Shown here: one piece after another, positions 23,235-35,430 of the stretch
Layout of the letters: every line of letters begins with the position of its first letter
Position numbering within the stretch: the stretch's first letter is position 1
Source: Erodium maritimum
Taxonomy: Eukaryota > Streptophyta > Magnoliopsida > Geraniales > Geraniaceae
Reading direction: 5' to 3'
Length of the DNA: 64,000 nucleotides
NCBI GenBank assembly: GCA_963921825.1
Contig: OY997589.1
Coordinates: forward strand, 43,782,638-43,846,637
Made by a program: the position numbers and the translations under genes
The notes under the pieces: model-generated
Databases searched by the model: none
Told to the model about the DNA's origin: nothing
What the model saw: only the letters and a program-made list of their open reading frames with translations

Positions 23235-25060
23235 GCTTCTTTTTTTTTGGATAAGCGCTAAAATTTTATTGATGGTCATTCTCCAAGGAGGAAAAGCCAA
23301 AGAACAAGTACCACGATTACAAAAATCTCCATAAGAGAAAACAGGGAACAAACCCTTAACAAAGACGACCAGAAACATCCAGCCAAAATGACTTCCTCTA
23401 GTCTTCCTCATACCACTCGCTATCCGAGGTCGGTACACTTGAAGTCTTTTGATTGAAAGCTCGAGTCTTTGACCTGAGAGATTGGGTACGAGATACCAAA
23501 TTGGACTTAGGACGTCCTTTACGGGGCTTAGTCGCAATGGCTTCCTCCACCCACCCATCGATCGATTGCAAAGCTTTTTGGGACACGTTCTCAATGCTCA
23601 ATGGATGGAAGCTTCATGCCAAACACTTTATAATCCGAAAGATATGGGGGGGGGGGGGGGGGGGGGGCTCTCCGGACGAAGGATCCTTCCATGGGCCAGA
23701 CTCTCCGGACAAAGGATCCTTCTCTAAATCCATATTACCCTCCAACTGTGAAGTTGAAGATGGGTTAGAATTCAAAACAGGCCCAACCTCCTGAGACCTA
23801 CCTCCTGTTGGGCTCAGCTCACCACTACCCATCACCACCATTTCTCGTGTTTCTGAACCAGCAGCATCCAGCTTGAGCGTGTTGCAAGTATTGCCGACTG
23901 GGCTGGAATGATCGTGGCCCAAATGACCAACCTGGTCCGCAAGTACACAAGCCGGCTCCGGTCCATAACTTACTCCGTCTTCAACCTGCTCAACCACAAG
24001 TACGCGACTCGTTTCGTCGTTACGATCAGGACACTGCGAATCCAGTTGAGCCGAGATACCTGGAGACGCAACTCCTCGTCGACCGATCTCATCTCCGGCA
24101 GCCGTGTCCGACGCGAACACCTGAACTTGATTCCCATCGACTGGTTCTGACGTGGGTAACTGAGCTTCCCCACTCCATTCTCCCCCATTAGAGTCGATCA
24201 ACCCAGTTGAAACAGAACTCTGTTTCCGGGTAACCAAAACAGAGCAAGTGCTCTGTTTTTCACAACCCACAGAAACACGTTCTGGCGAAGCTGTCCTTGG
24301 TATCCTGCAACGAGCAGTGGCAACAAACAGCACATGCCCATTAATTTTGTATTCGTTTAAACCTTCAATTGCCTGATCCGCAACGACCTTGGAATCAAAC
24401 CGAATGAATCCAAAATACCGACCTTTAAGGTTCGGTCGTTTGAGAACACACACTGATAAGATCTTGCCAAAAGGGCTAAAGACATTCCGAGTCCAGTCTG
24501 CCGACGACTCGAACGGAAGGTTGCACACGAACACTTCGTCCTCCACGAGCTTACCCAACCTCCGTGATCGATTCCGACTCTTCACTGTCAAAGAAGCTTG
24601 TTCATTCACAATCTGGGTCGACATATGCAGATCAGGCACCATAGGGTCAGCTTTCCCATTCGAAATGGGAACCAATGGGTCAGCTTTTGAAACCGTTTTG
24701 GTAGCCGGAATGTTTGCCTTCTCCGGAACGATCTCTATCGCGTTGATCCCACCTGTATCGAAGGGAATCAAAGGTTCCTTGATCCCATCAGATACAACAA
24801 CGTTGGAACCAACTTGTCTCATCTACTTGAACCCAGCAGAAGAGGTCGTAGCCTGAACATCATTTTTCCGGCGACTACGCAAACCCTGTGATCCCTTCTT
24901 TACTGTGTTGCTAAGCCTTCTCTTCTTCACTCCGTTGATTGCTTCCTCGTCAGTCCCATAGAGGATTGAACAATACTCCTTGTACGAGGCGATCAAAACA
25001 GAGCAAAAGGAATTAAAATGGCAAGATAAAACGGTAAAAAAATCCAATTTTTCATACTGT
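23235..25060 (-). mobile_element. LINE with ORF1 and almost no ORF2
   Basis: A minus-strand L1-type element. The A-rich 3' tail is the T-run at 23241-23250, next to the phrase AATTTTAGCGCTTATCC typical of these LINE ends. ORF1 fills most of it, and the 3' untranslated end follows within about 150 bp, so endonuclease and reverse transcriptase are missing. The element has the same domain plan as the LINE at 8155-10690. Confidence 0.8.
23398..25047 (-). pseudogene. LINE ORF1 (RRM) with two in-frame stops
   Basis: One reading frame runs from 25047 to 23398 and is cut by stops at 24823-24825 and 23614-23616. The central 402-aa piece (ATG 24822) holds an RRM at residues about 90-170, with EVFVCNLPFES as RNP2 and KGRYFGFIRF as RNP1. 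It is followed by a long low-complexity Ser/Gly/Glu region and a proline run encoded by 22 consecutive C on the minus strand (23646-23667). The last piece (SIDGWVEEAIATKPRKGRP...) is the basic C-terminus. It is the ORF1 RNA-binding protein of an L1 element. The RRM resembles that of 9839-10525 more than that of 35431-37782. Confidence 0.82.
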
Positions 25061-25289
25061 AGAAAAAGAGAGAATTTTGATTTTATGATATTTATATAAT
25101 ATTTTTAAGAGTTAATTACATTTTCCTACATACACATGCACACACTGAGGATGACAATGACATAGTATAACAACAACTTTCGGAGGAAGGACTCTTTCTG
25201 GTGTACAAGTATTACTAACAAGAGATAACAAATAAGTCTCATATATAACAAGACAATGGAAGAGTTCTAGGAGAGTTTGGCTAATCATC

Positions 25290-28200
25290 TTCAACATCAA
25301 GAAATGGCGATTGGAAGCTTGGAGAGGGTGGGTGATCGTTGGGATACAGTTCCTAATTTGGAGAAGGACGATCTGACACTCAAGTTAACTCTAAAAGCTT
25401 GTAGTGGAGGATTCACAAACTTCCTCGTAGGTGATGAAATAATTGGAAGAAGTATATGTGGATTCCAATCTTTTCAATGGAGATCAATTATTCTATAAAA
25501 AGCAACAAAATGGTGAATGGAAACAACTGAAATATGTGGTGGTTTCATAAAAAAAAATTGGGAACGGAGGTTGATGCTTCTTCTCCCATGGGCTATCCTC
25601 CTCCTAGTTTTGATAATATCATACCAGTTACTCTCCAAAGGAAAAGGAAACTGGTTTGTTTCCAAGATCAACGCTCTCATCCCATTTCGCAATCTGTAAA
25701 GAAATGGTTTTCTACTTTTGTGCTTAATATTCACCCACAATTGTAATGTCTCTTGGCTGGAGAATGTCTTTGGCAGATTGCAAGGTTATTGCAAGGCGTT
25801 GGTAGCTCCAAGACCAAACCCTAAAGGAAGGTGGTATGGATTTATTTTCTTTGAAAAATCTAATATGTAGAGTGTCATTTCGAAGTTTAATGTAGTTATG
25901 GTAAAAAAAAACTATAAGCTCTTTGTTACAGAAGCATGTGATAGAAGCACTCCCTTGTCTCGAAATTTTTTGTCTCTAGTAGAAATTTCTCTTCTAATGC
26001 ACAACCTACTCATTCTAGTAAGACTACAACAAGAACTTTTGAAGATTATCTCATACGAGGTTCAATTGTAACCTCCCAAGCAAAAAACTTTCAGCATGCT
26101 CACTTGATTATAGCTAATCTTAACCTAAAGGAAGATGCTTTTATGAAGGAAATAGTTTTAGAAGGAGTCTGTGAAATCTCTAGAGTATAAAGCTTTGTTA
26201 GTATATTGTCCTGATTAGCAATTTGACAGAGAAATGATGTTTGATGGAGGTTCTTGGCTCCAATAATGGCTTACCGTTATCCTAGGTATAGAAAGTTATT
26301 GTTTGAATAAAGGGAAGCTTGTTTGGTTTTCTATTCTAGGAGTACCATTGCAAGGCTAGTGTGAAGAGACATTTCAAGCCACTTTAGCTCATTTTGGAAT
26401 GGTAGAATTCACACATCCCCTCTCTAAAGCTGGAGTCATTGTGGATGTGGCTTATGTGTTGGTTGGTACTTTCAATTTGAGTTCTGTTTTGAATGAAGTT
26501 CATATTTTTTTGGGAAATGATTCCTTCAAAGTCTAGAATTCCTCTATAGAATCAATGCTTGCTCCTTCAATCGGCCAGACCAATTCCACTTCTTTCTTGG
26601 TTTTCAGTCTTTTAATGGTTCTTCCTTTGATTCTTTTTCATCCCTTGAGGACTCTAGTTCATACTTGATTTCTTCTGAGTTTTCTTTAAAGACTACAGAG
26701 GAAATTAATGGTGGTCTTAATTTTGAAAAGGCCCTAAGCACTAACAAAGTTGCTGAAGAAGTTATTACACCTACCACTTTTGAGTATTGTGAAGCCAATA
26801 ACTCTCATTTATTACCCAACAATCAAAATTCGGATTTCATGGTCATTATAGTCACCATGGATCCCTCATATATTGTTAAATCTACCTGTCAGGAGGTTGA
26901 AGCTATTCTTGACAAAATTGATATTATTTCTCCCCTGGATATTAGTTTGGCTGGAGAGGAAGTTGGTCTAATTCCTACAATGCCTGTTCTGGAGCATGAG
27001 GACATGCACTCTTCCTAACTAAAGGAGCTACTAGCTTCTACTACTCAACTATCCTTAATCGAGTTGGTTACTGAGCAAATTGTTTCTAATGGAAAAAGTA
27101 AGCCCCTTGGGTGGATTAGTAACTTCCCAACCTGCAAACTCGATTCTATTTTAGGAAAAGACTGCCTCAAATCATTTGGTTACAAATATTCTAACTATGA
27201 AAAGGACACCTTCAGAAGAGAATTTAATGCTGGGAGGAGACTCAGATCAAACTCTTACTCCTTTAAGTGGCCCAAAATCTTTGAAAATTGGTATGATATT
27301 AAATGCTTCTAACTTTCCTCAAGATTCCCTTTGTCACTTGGAATCTCAGTCATTAGGGCCTCAAGGACTAGATAGCTTGAAAAGTGTAGATTTTTTGAAT
27401 TCTGAACACCAAACTTTATCTCAAAACCCTCCATTTTCCTACAAAATCATATTAATGAAGTTTCTGATTTTTTAGGTCTCAAAACCAAAGCACCTATAAG
27501 GTGCCTTAAGACAAAAGCTAAGAAGAAAAAAGAAACTAAATCTGGTTTCTCCCACACTTATGAAACCAGGTCTAATCTATTGGCCACCCAGCCTTTGAAG
27601 TCTAGACCTACTAAATCTCCTAAGCTTCCTTTTCTTGATAAAAAGTCTGAATCTAAAAGGGCGTGGGGTTTTGGTAAAGCTATTGGATTGAGAGCTAAAG
27701 ACTATGAGGAAGCCATTTTAAATCATCTTAGTGATTTGGAGGATGGGAATAATCTGAGAGTTAATCTTGGTGCTTGTAGTGATGATGATTTTGTAGGTCT
27801 TGCAAGAGACTCGGACTCAGATTCTAGGTTGGACAACAAACCCATGAAACTCCTCCCATGGAATTTAAGAGGCTTATCCTCTGTTAAAAAAAGAGGACTC
27901 TTAGTGACATGTTAGGCAAGCAACTCCACAATTTTGTTTCAATCCAAGAATCAAAATTGGAGACTATTCTAGATAATTTTCTCAGATCTTGTGGACTTTC
28001 TTGGGGGTGGGATTACATCTATCTACCTACAATTTCTAATATTGGAGGGTTGATTTCTATGTGGAACAATAAATATTATACTATGGTGGATGGGAAAAGA
28101 TTAGATGGTGCTCTTTTTTGGATGGGGTTCTCTAAAGAAGCTAACAAAGATTGTTGTCTCATCAATGTCTATGCTCCTGGTACTAAGAGAGAGAAGAAGA

Positions 28201-30854
28201 ATTCTCTGGAAAGTTTTGGAAGATCAAGCTTATTCTCTTGGTCCTGACAAGTTGTTAGGTATGGTTGGGGATTTTAATGTCATTCTAAAGTATAAGAAGA
28301 GATCCTTGATCAGAAGATGATGCAGAGATATAGATCTATTGTATTCCATGGTTCGAAACATAGGTCTAATTGATTTACCCCTTTTAGGTGGTTGCTTTAC
28401 TTGTTTTGGACCAAGATCAAGAGCCTCAAGGATTGATAGGTTCTTTTATCTACTGATTAACTATCTTGTTTTGGTTCTCTCACACAATCATGTCTACCAA
28501 GATGCATTTCAGATCACAAGATAATTATTCTCTTTGATAAATTTATTGATTGGGGACCAAGAAACTTTAAATTTTTGAACATCTGGACTGAAGATTCTAG
28601 GTTCTTGTCAGTTGTTCAGTCATTCTGGTCCTTTTTTCAAGTCTTAGGTCCTCCTTTTGTGTTCTGGAAGAAATTAAAACTCTTAAAGTAGAAGCTCAAG
28701 AATTGAAATACTCAGGTATTTGGTCTGCTGAAAAATCAAATAAACTCTCTAAGGCTTTCCATTGATAATCTTGATTCTTTGGTTGAAATAGAGCTTTGTC
28801 CCCGACTGAATGTGCTGATCGTGGAGCTTAAAATGCCTTGCTAATTGCGAAAACAAAACTTCTCTCTAAACTATGGAGCCAAAAGGCTAGAAAAAGGTGT
28901 TTTTTTAAGGTGATAAGGGTTCAAAATTCTTTCACATGGTTGCAAATTTTAATGGAATTAGAAAGAAAATTTCTCAACTAATGATTAATGATGCAGTAAG
29001 CTCTAATCCAATTGTTATTAAGTAAGCATGTTCTGATCACTTTAGGGCTAAATTCATTGCCCCTCTTGTATATAAGATTATCTTATCTTATCTTCATTCC
29101 TCTACTCTCTCTCAAGACCAAGTAGAGTGGCTTAAGAAACCTTTTCTTGAGGAAGAAGTATTAAATGCATTCATGGCTTGTAGTGGAGATAAAGTAACTG
29201 GTCTTGATGGGTTTATATTGCTTTTCTTTCAAATTTTATTGTCCTATCTAAAAACTAGATGTTCTATATTACTTAAAAATAAGTATGATGGGAAGTCCTT
29301 ACAAAATTCTTTCTAAATTATTGGTAACTAGACTGAAAATTGTTACTGGAATCCTTGTTGGGGATGAGCAGACAACGTTTATCGCAAGAAGACATATCTT
29401 GGATAGAATCCTAGTTGGTTCTGAAGTGGCTTCTCATGTAAAAAAAAAAGGTATCAAAGCCTGGATTTTTAAAGCTGATTTTGCTAAGGATTTTGATAAT
29501 ATCTATTGGTGCTAAGTAATGAACCTACTAGCAAAAATGGGTTTTGTCACTAAATAAAGGCTTTGGATGATATCATTACATAAGGCTCATGTGTCTATTC
29601 TAATCAATGGGACCCATAGCCTTGATTTTCAAATGCAAAAGCGGTTTAAGGCAAGGTTGTGCACTTTCTCCCTTGATTTTATTCCTGGTAGCTGAAGGTT
29701 TGAATAAGTTCATGAAGGTTGCAGTACACAATGGTTTTATTAAGGAATTTATGTAGGACTAAGAGGACCCTCTATATATCATCTTCAATTTACAGATGAC
29801 TCAATATTCTTTATTAATGCCTATGTGGAAAATGTTTCTTGTCTCAAGTATGAACTCTCAATGTTCCGTTTAGCATAAGGTCTTATTGTCAATTACACAA
29901 AGTCCTTACGGTCCATTTAAATTTGGATGTGGAGGAAATCAGACTTATATGCATATCTTGGACTGTTCTATTGGTTCTTTACCCTTTACCTACTTGGGTT
30001 TCTCCCTTGGATCTAACCCAAAAAGATTAAAATCTTGGAAACCAATCATATAAAAGTTCAAAAACTCTCTTGGACTGTGTGTGACAGGCCAAATTGTTGT
30101 CTTTTGGTGGGAGAATTACCTTACTCAAATCTACCTTGGGAGCTCTTCCTTTATATTACTTCTATGTTTTCAAAGCTCCTAAAGAAGTGATCAAGGAAAT
30201 GAAAAGCTGACAGAGAAGTTTCCTCTAGCATGATTCTCCTATTTCTAAACTCTTGGATGAATATGGCATTACTAGCAAAGTGGTGGTGGATGTTTTCTTT
30301 GGAAAGAAAGTCTCTCTGAAAGATGGTCAATTTGTGCCAAATTTGATTGGAATTTTAATGGATGGGACCTCTCAAAATTCTATAAGTTAGAAAATAACAA
30401 CTTCATGAATTACATTTTGACTCATATGAATGACGTTGCCATCGATGACTATTTTGGGGTTAAGAGTCTGTAGTGGATCATTTACAGAGGTGACAAAGTT
30501 TTTTTAGGGATGATATTTGGTGGGAAGATCATTGCTTCAAATTCTTATTCCCTAGACTTTACCCTCACTCACAAAAAAATATATAGCATAATGGTTTAGG
30601 CCTGTGATAGAGATGTTTAGGATCTGGACTTTAGGAGAACTCTAGAGGAATGGAGGAACATGAATGGAGTGTATTTTCTATAATACTCAATGGTATACAA
30701 CTTGGTCCTCATGAGGATAGATTGGCTTGGAGTCTTGACAAAAATGGGTTCACAATAAAAAAAATTGTATGCTTTGCGTGCACATCAAGGCACCAACAAT
30801 TCAAGTTGGACTGAGAATCCCTAGTCTTGTTGCATTCCTCCTGAAATAGTTGCC
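25290..30854 (+). mobile_element. Old plus-strand LINE, 5' part (resumes at 38017)
   Basis: A strongly decayed L1-type element spread over all three plus frames. In order: an ORF1 start (about 25530-25740); a DUF4283-like block (26240-26520, HFGMVEFTHPLSKAG); the basic ORF1 end (27580-27850, KRAWGFGKAIGLRAKDYEEA); endonuclease (27850-28520, PWNLRGLSSVKKRGLL and GGCFTCFGPRSRASRIDRF); reverse transcriptase (28900-30200, with FKADFAKDFDN near 29470); and part of the ORF2 tail. Many stops and frameshifts are present. The closest relative in the window is the minus-strand LINE that splits it. Confidence 0.85.
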
Positions 30855-30858
30855 TTTT
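30847..30858. repeat. Target-site duplication of the nested LINE, left copy
   Basis: TAGTTGCCTTTT occurs here and at 38009-38020. The last T bases merge with the T-run that is the poly(A) tail of the minus-strand LINE, so at least 8 bp are certain. Confidence 0.8.
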
Positions 30859-31780
30859 TTTTATCAACGAATGCATATTATAAAGACCCTCTTCTGAGGT
30901 AGAAAACGGTTACAAAAAACCCCATCTGACTACAGATTGGAGAAGTAAAGGATGTAAGAAATCAATTTGGAAAATGATTTAGAGATAAGAAAGCAAAAGA
31001 GTAGAAAAGGCCATAGGATGTTATAAGCAAGCCTTGATGCGAGTTTGAATTGATGATCAACTATAGATGGTTGATGATCAAATGCTGAGAGAGTTAACTT
31101 TGTTGCCAAGGTGAACCAAAAATTCTGCAACCTTCAGTTAGGTTTTTCAATGGATGAGTTGATGGAGACTTGATTGTGGTACCGAGCTGGTGATGTTGTA
31201 TGCTTCAGAGGATAAAAAATGTCAATGATAGTGCTGATGAAGCCTTGAATGTAGAACAAAGCTGAAGTTGTTGGATGCTGAATGTAGAACAAAGCTGAAG
31301 TTGTTGAGTGCGGCATTGAGAGGTAAGCTGGTTCCAAAGGCTTTAGAATGATGAGGCAAGAGAGATTGAAATGGAAGAGGGATGAGTTTAGGGATGCTTG
31401 TCCCCCAAGCTACTGGTTGCTTGCAGCCCAAGGATACACTTTTGTGGATTAAGAAGATTAGAGAGTTGTGGAGGCTGCCTAGAGAGCTGAGGAAAAGCAA
31501 TGCAGAGTAGAGATCTGAGAGGCAGGAACCTGAGGAAAGACAAACAAGGAACAAAAGAGGAAAGAAGACTCTCAAAGCTAAGAAAAAACTACCCTCACTC
31601 AAAAGAGAAAAGAACAGACCACCACACCAAAGGAACAAAAACCCCAGGGACACTCCCAGCCTCACAAAACCTAAAAGCCTCACAACCAACCACCCAAACC
31701 CATCCCAAGCCCAAATCAACCCCAGAAAGCAAAGAATCTCCAGACTGATTAGCTTCATACCAGTTGAGGAAAAGCCAATG

Positions 31781-34700
31781 TCATTTCCTTCTTGCACAAT
31801 CCTTAGGCATGGTGGTCCAATCTTGAATTGTGAAATGGTAGTTTGAGTTGAAGGAAGCCCATTCCCAGCCATAAACCTTGTTCAGTATCTTGTTGAAAAT
31901 TGTTTCAGGTGGTTCATCAACACCACTAAATAAGAAAGAATTTCTTGCTAGCCAGAGTTGCCAAAGAGTAACCTGGAGGATACTTCCCCAACATCTTTTA
32001 AGTTTTGAAGGAACCAGACCTGACCAAGAACAGAATAGTTGCTTGACATCAGCTGGACAAATCCACTGAACTCCCCACCATCTGCAGACTAATGTCCAAG
32101 TAATCCAAGCTTTTGAGCAGTGAAGGAGGATGTGTGCTCCATCCTCAAAATCCCAGGAGCACTGAGGGCAGATTAATTGTTGCAGGGATAGATCCATACC
32201 CCTTCCATCTAGAAAGCATTTTGATGGTATTGCTTCTAGACAGGCAAGCCAAGAAAAAGCACATAATTTTGGGGGAATGTCAGAAGTCCAAACCTTAGAG
32301 GTCCATTCCACAGAAGAGTTGTTTTGTTGAGCAAGTAAGGTGTATATTCTGCTCACTGAGAAGACTTTTTCATCTAATTTCCAGCAAAGTTTATCCTCAT
32401 CTGAGCTTAAGACTGTAGAGCTAAGAATGGCTGAAAGTGATCCCCACTCCAGTATCTCCCTGCCCATTGCAGACCTTCTGAAGTTGAGATCCCAATCTCC
32501 ATTGGTTCTGATCTCAGCAATGGATTTGAATTTGGAATTTGACAAGGCAAAAAGTCTGGGAAATAATAATTTGAAAGGTACATCTCCCCACCAATGATCT
32601 TGCCAGAACTGAATTATATTGCCTTTGCCTAAAGTCCAAGTAAGACCTTTATCACCAAAGCAATCAGCAAATCTCTCATCTTTGAGAAGAACTAGGAAGT
32701 GTGAGATAAAACTTGGTCTTCCTATCTTAGTGAACTTTGATAAATCCCATTCATTGTAGTTCCAGCCCATTTTAGCACAGATGGTATGCTTCCAAAGTGA
32801 GTTTTCTTCCAATGCAAATCTCCACCACCATTTTGCTAGTAGAGAAATATTCATCAACTGCAAGTTTTTTATTCCAAGCCCTCCCAGTTCTTTGGATTTG
32901 CAAATTTGATTCCAACCAACTTTGCAAAAGACCTTGGAAGGAGCATCACCATGCCAAAGGAACCTTCTTTGCCAACTTTCCAATTCCTTGAGGACTGCTT
33001 TTGGAGCTTTGAGTAGGGAGAAGTAGTATAAAGGAAGAGCACTGAGAGTTGTTTTTATTAGAGTAATCCTTCCTCCAAAGGATAGCATTTTTGCTTGCCA
33101 CAGTCCAAGACTTTTTTTGAATTTGCTGATGATGGGCTGCCATGTGATGAGTCTTTTGGAGCTGGCACCCAAGGAGAAGCCAAGATATGGCAATGGTAGT
33201 TTATCACAGCTACAATTTAGAATTGATGAATAATGTTGTGCTTCTTCTGGAGATAAATTGAGTGGGATCAAGGAAGATTTGTTGTAGTTGACATTGAGGC
33301 ATGTCATGAATTTAAAGATGGAGAGAGTATTTTTCAGGTTTTGGGCTCCTTCTGTGGTTGCCTTGATGAAGAATAGTGATTCATCTGCAAATTGTATATG
33401 TGAAATGGTTGGCCCATTAGATCCTAAAGAGATACCTTGGAATTGATCATGTAGTAGTCCAGCTTGCATGATTTGGTTTAAAGATTCTGCAGCTAAAGCA
33501 AAGAGAAGGGGGGATAGAGCACATCCCTGTCTGAGCCCTCTAGATAACTTGAAATCAGATGATGGGGAGCCATTGATAAGTATAGAGACATGTTCTCTAA
33601 ATCAAGAAATCATCCAGAATCTCCACTGAAAACCAAAGCCCATTTTCTGCAGTAACTTCATTAGATAGAGCCAGTTGAGTTTATCAAAAGCCTTTTCAAA
33701 GTCTGCTTTAAAGATCAGAGCTTCCATCTTTGAGTGTTTGATCTTGTTGACCACCTCATTAGCCACTAAAACTCCATCCAGGATCTGTCTCCCAGCAATG
33801 AAGCTTGTCTGTTCAAACCCAACCAAGGAACTGACCACCCCTTTTAGCCTTGTGGATAGCAATTTTGTGAGGATTTTGTAAGGGCCAGACATTAGACTTA
33901 TTGGTCTAAAGTCATTAAAGGTGGGAGGGGCATCACATTTGGGAATGAGAGTGAGGAATGAAGAATTCAAACCTTTTCCCAAATGGCCTGTCCTATGAAA
34001 GTATTGGATAAAGTTGACCAGATCCTCCTTGATTTTTGGCCAACAAACTTGATAGAATCTTAAGGAGTAACCATCAGGACCAGGAGCCTTATCTCCAACA
34101 CAGGCCATTAGGGCCTTTAGAATTTCATCTTCAGTGAAGGATCTTTCAAGTTCAGCAGCTTGATATGAGGAGATTGTCTTGAAGTTCATATTATCAAGAT
34201 TTGTATGATTTGAGCCTTGTTCAGTGAATCTTGCACTAAAGTGTGAGGCTGCAGCAGCTTTGATTTGATCTGGATCTTCTAATAGCACATCATTGACCAA
34301 GATCTGAGTTATTTTCTTCCTGGATCCTTGAAAATTGGCTAGCCTGTGATAGTATTTGGAGGGTTTGTCCCCATCATGATGCCATTTTCTCCTTGCCTTT
34401 TGGCTCCATAATTTGGCTTGTAATTTGAGTTTAAGTCTCAAAGCAGCTCTCTTGAATCCTCTCTCGGAATGTTCAGTAGGGGTGAGATCTCTATCTTCAA
34501 CAATTGTATCTAGATAGTCAAGATCTGAGTTGAGGGCTTTGATATCTGTATCTAGAATGCCAAAGACTTGAGTGTTCCAATCCTTTAGATTTTCTTTTAG
34601 AAGCTTGAGTTTTTTTCCATAGGAGTAGGCGAGGTTGGCCTGTTATTTGGTATGATGACCAGAAGAGTTGGACATCCTTGAAGAATCTAGCATCCTCAAG

Positions 34701-35425
34701 CCAAATGTTCATAAATTTGAAGGGTCTTGGGCCCCAATCAATTTGTTCATCATAAAGGAGTAAGGCTCTATGATCTGAGATACCTCTTGAAAGGCATTTT
34801 TGTGTAAGATTGATGTAACAAGGTATCTATCAATCCTTGATGCTTGAGAGCCAGGAGCAAACCAAGTGAATTTGCCTCCATTTAGTGGTAGATCAATCAA
34901 GGCTAGGCTATCAAGAAGGCCTTGGAATGAAGCAATATCACTGAGAGAGGCCCTTGCACTGGATCTTTCATTTCTATCTAGGACTGCATTGAAGTCACCA
35001 GCTAAAACCAGTAGTGGTGGAGGAGGAGTATCAGTAAGAGCAGCAATTAAATCAAGCCATATGGTCTTTCTTCTTCTGCTATCACAAGGGGCATATACAT
35101 TAACTATACAACAAGGATCACCAGAAGCTTTGATCAAGCCTAACCAGATTAGAGCTCCATTGATCTTCTTAGTCATAGAAAGTTGGAAGGCAGATGTTCT
35201 CCAACACATAATTAAACCATCAGATAGTCCAATAGAAGGAATATAATCCAATTCCCACCCCCAATTCATTCCACATGAACTGAGAAAGGTTGTAGCAGGA
35301 GCCAATAATTTTGATTCTTAAATAAGAACCATGGAGGGTTGTTGCTTGCGGATCACGTCACCCAGAGACTTCCTCTTTTGAGAGGAAGAGACTCCTCTTA
35401 GATTCCATGAGAGGATCTTTATTTG
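31781..35425 (-). pseudogene. LINE ORF2: endonuclease, reverse transcriptase, zf-RVT
   Basis: The endonuclease opens ILSWNLRGVSSSQKRKSL near 35420 and runs through GLIMCWRTSAF and GGKFTWFAPGSQASRIDRY to 34709. An in-frame stop lies at about 35320. The next open piece is 34441-33602 with DKAPGPDGYSLRFYQ, PISLMSGPYKILTKLLSTRL and FKADFEKAFD, the palm domain of the reverse transcriptase. A stop near 33600 separates it from 33469-31781, which holds HIQFADESLFF, where family members normally have FADD; a stretch matching LRQGCALSPLLFA lies between them. The C-terminal zinc-binding region is CPQC...HILLHCS...WW at about 32040-32150. A frameshifted gap lies at 34442-34708. The enzyme is probably inactive. 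Confidence 0.9.
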
Positions 35426-35430
35426 TAGGT

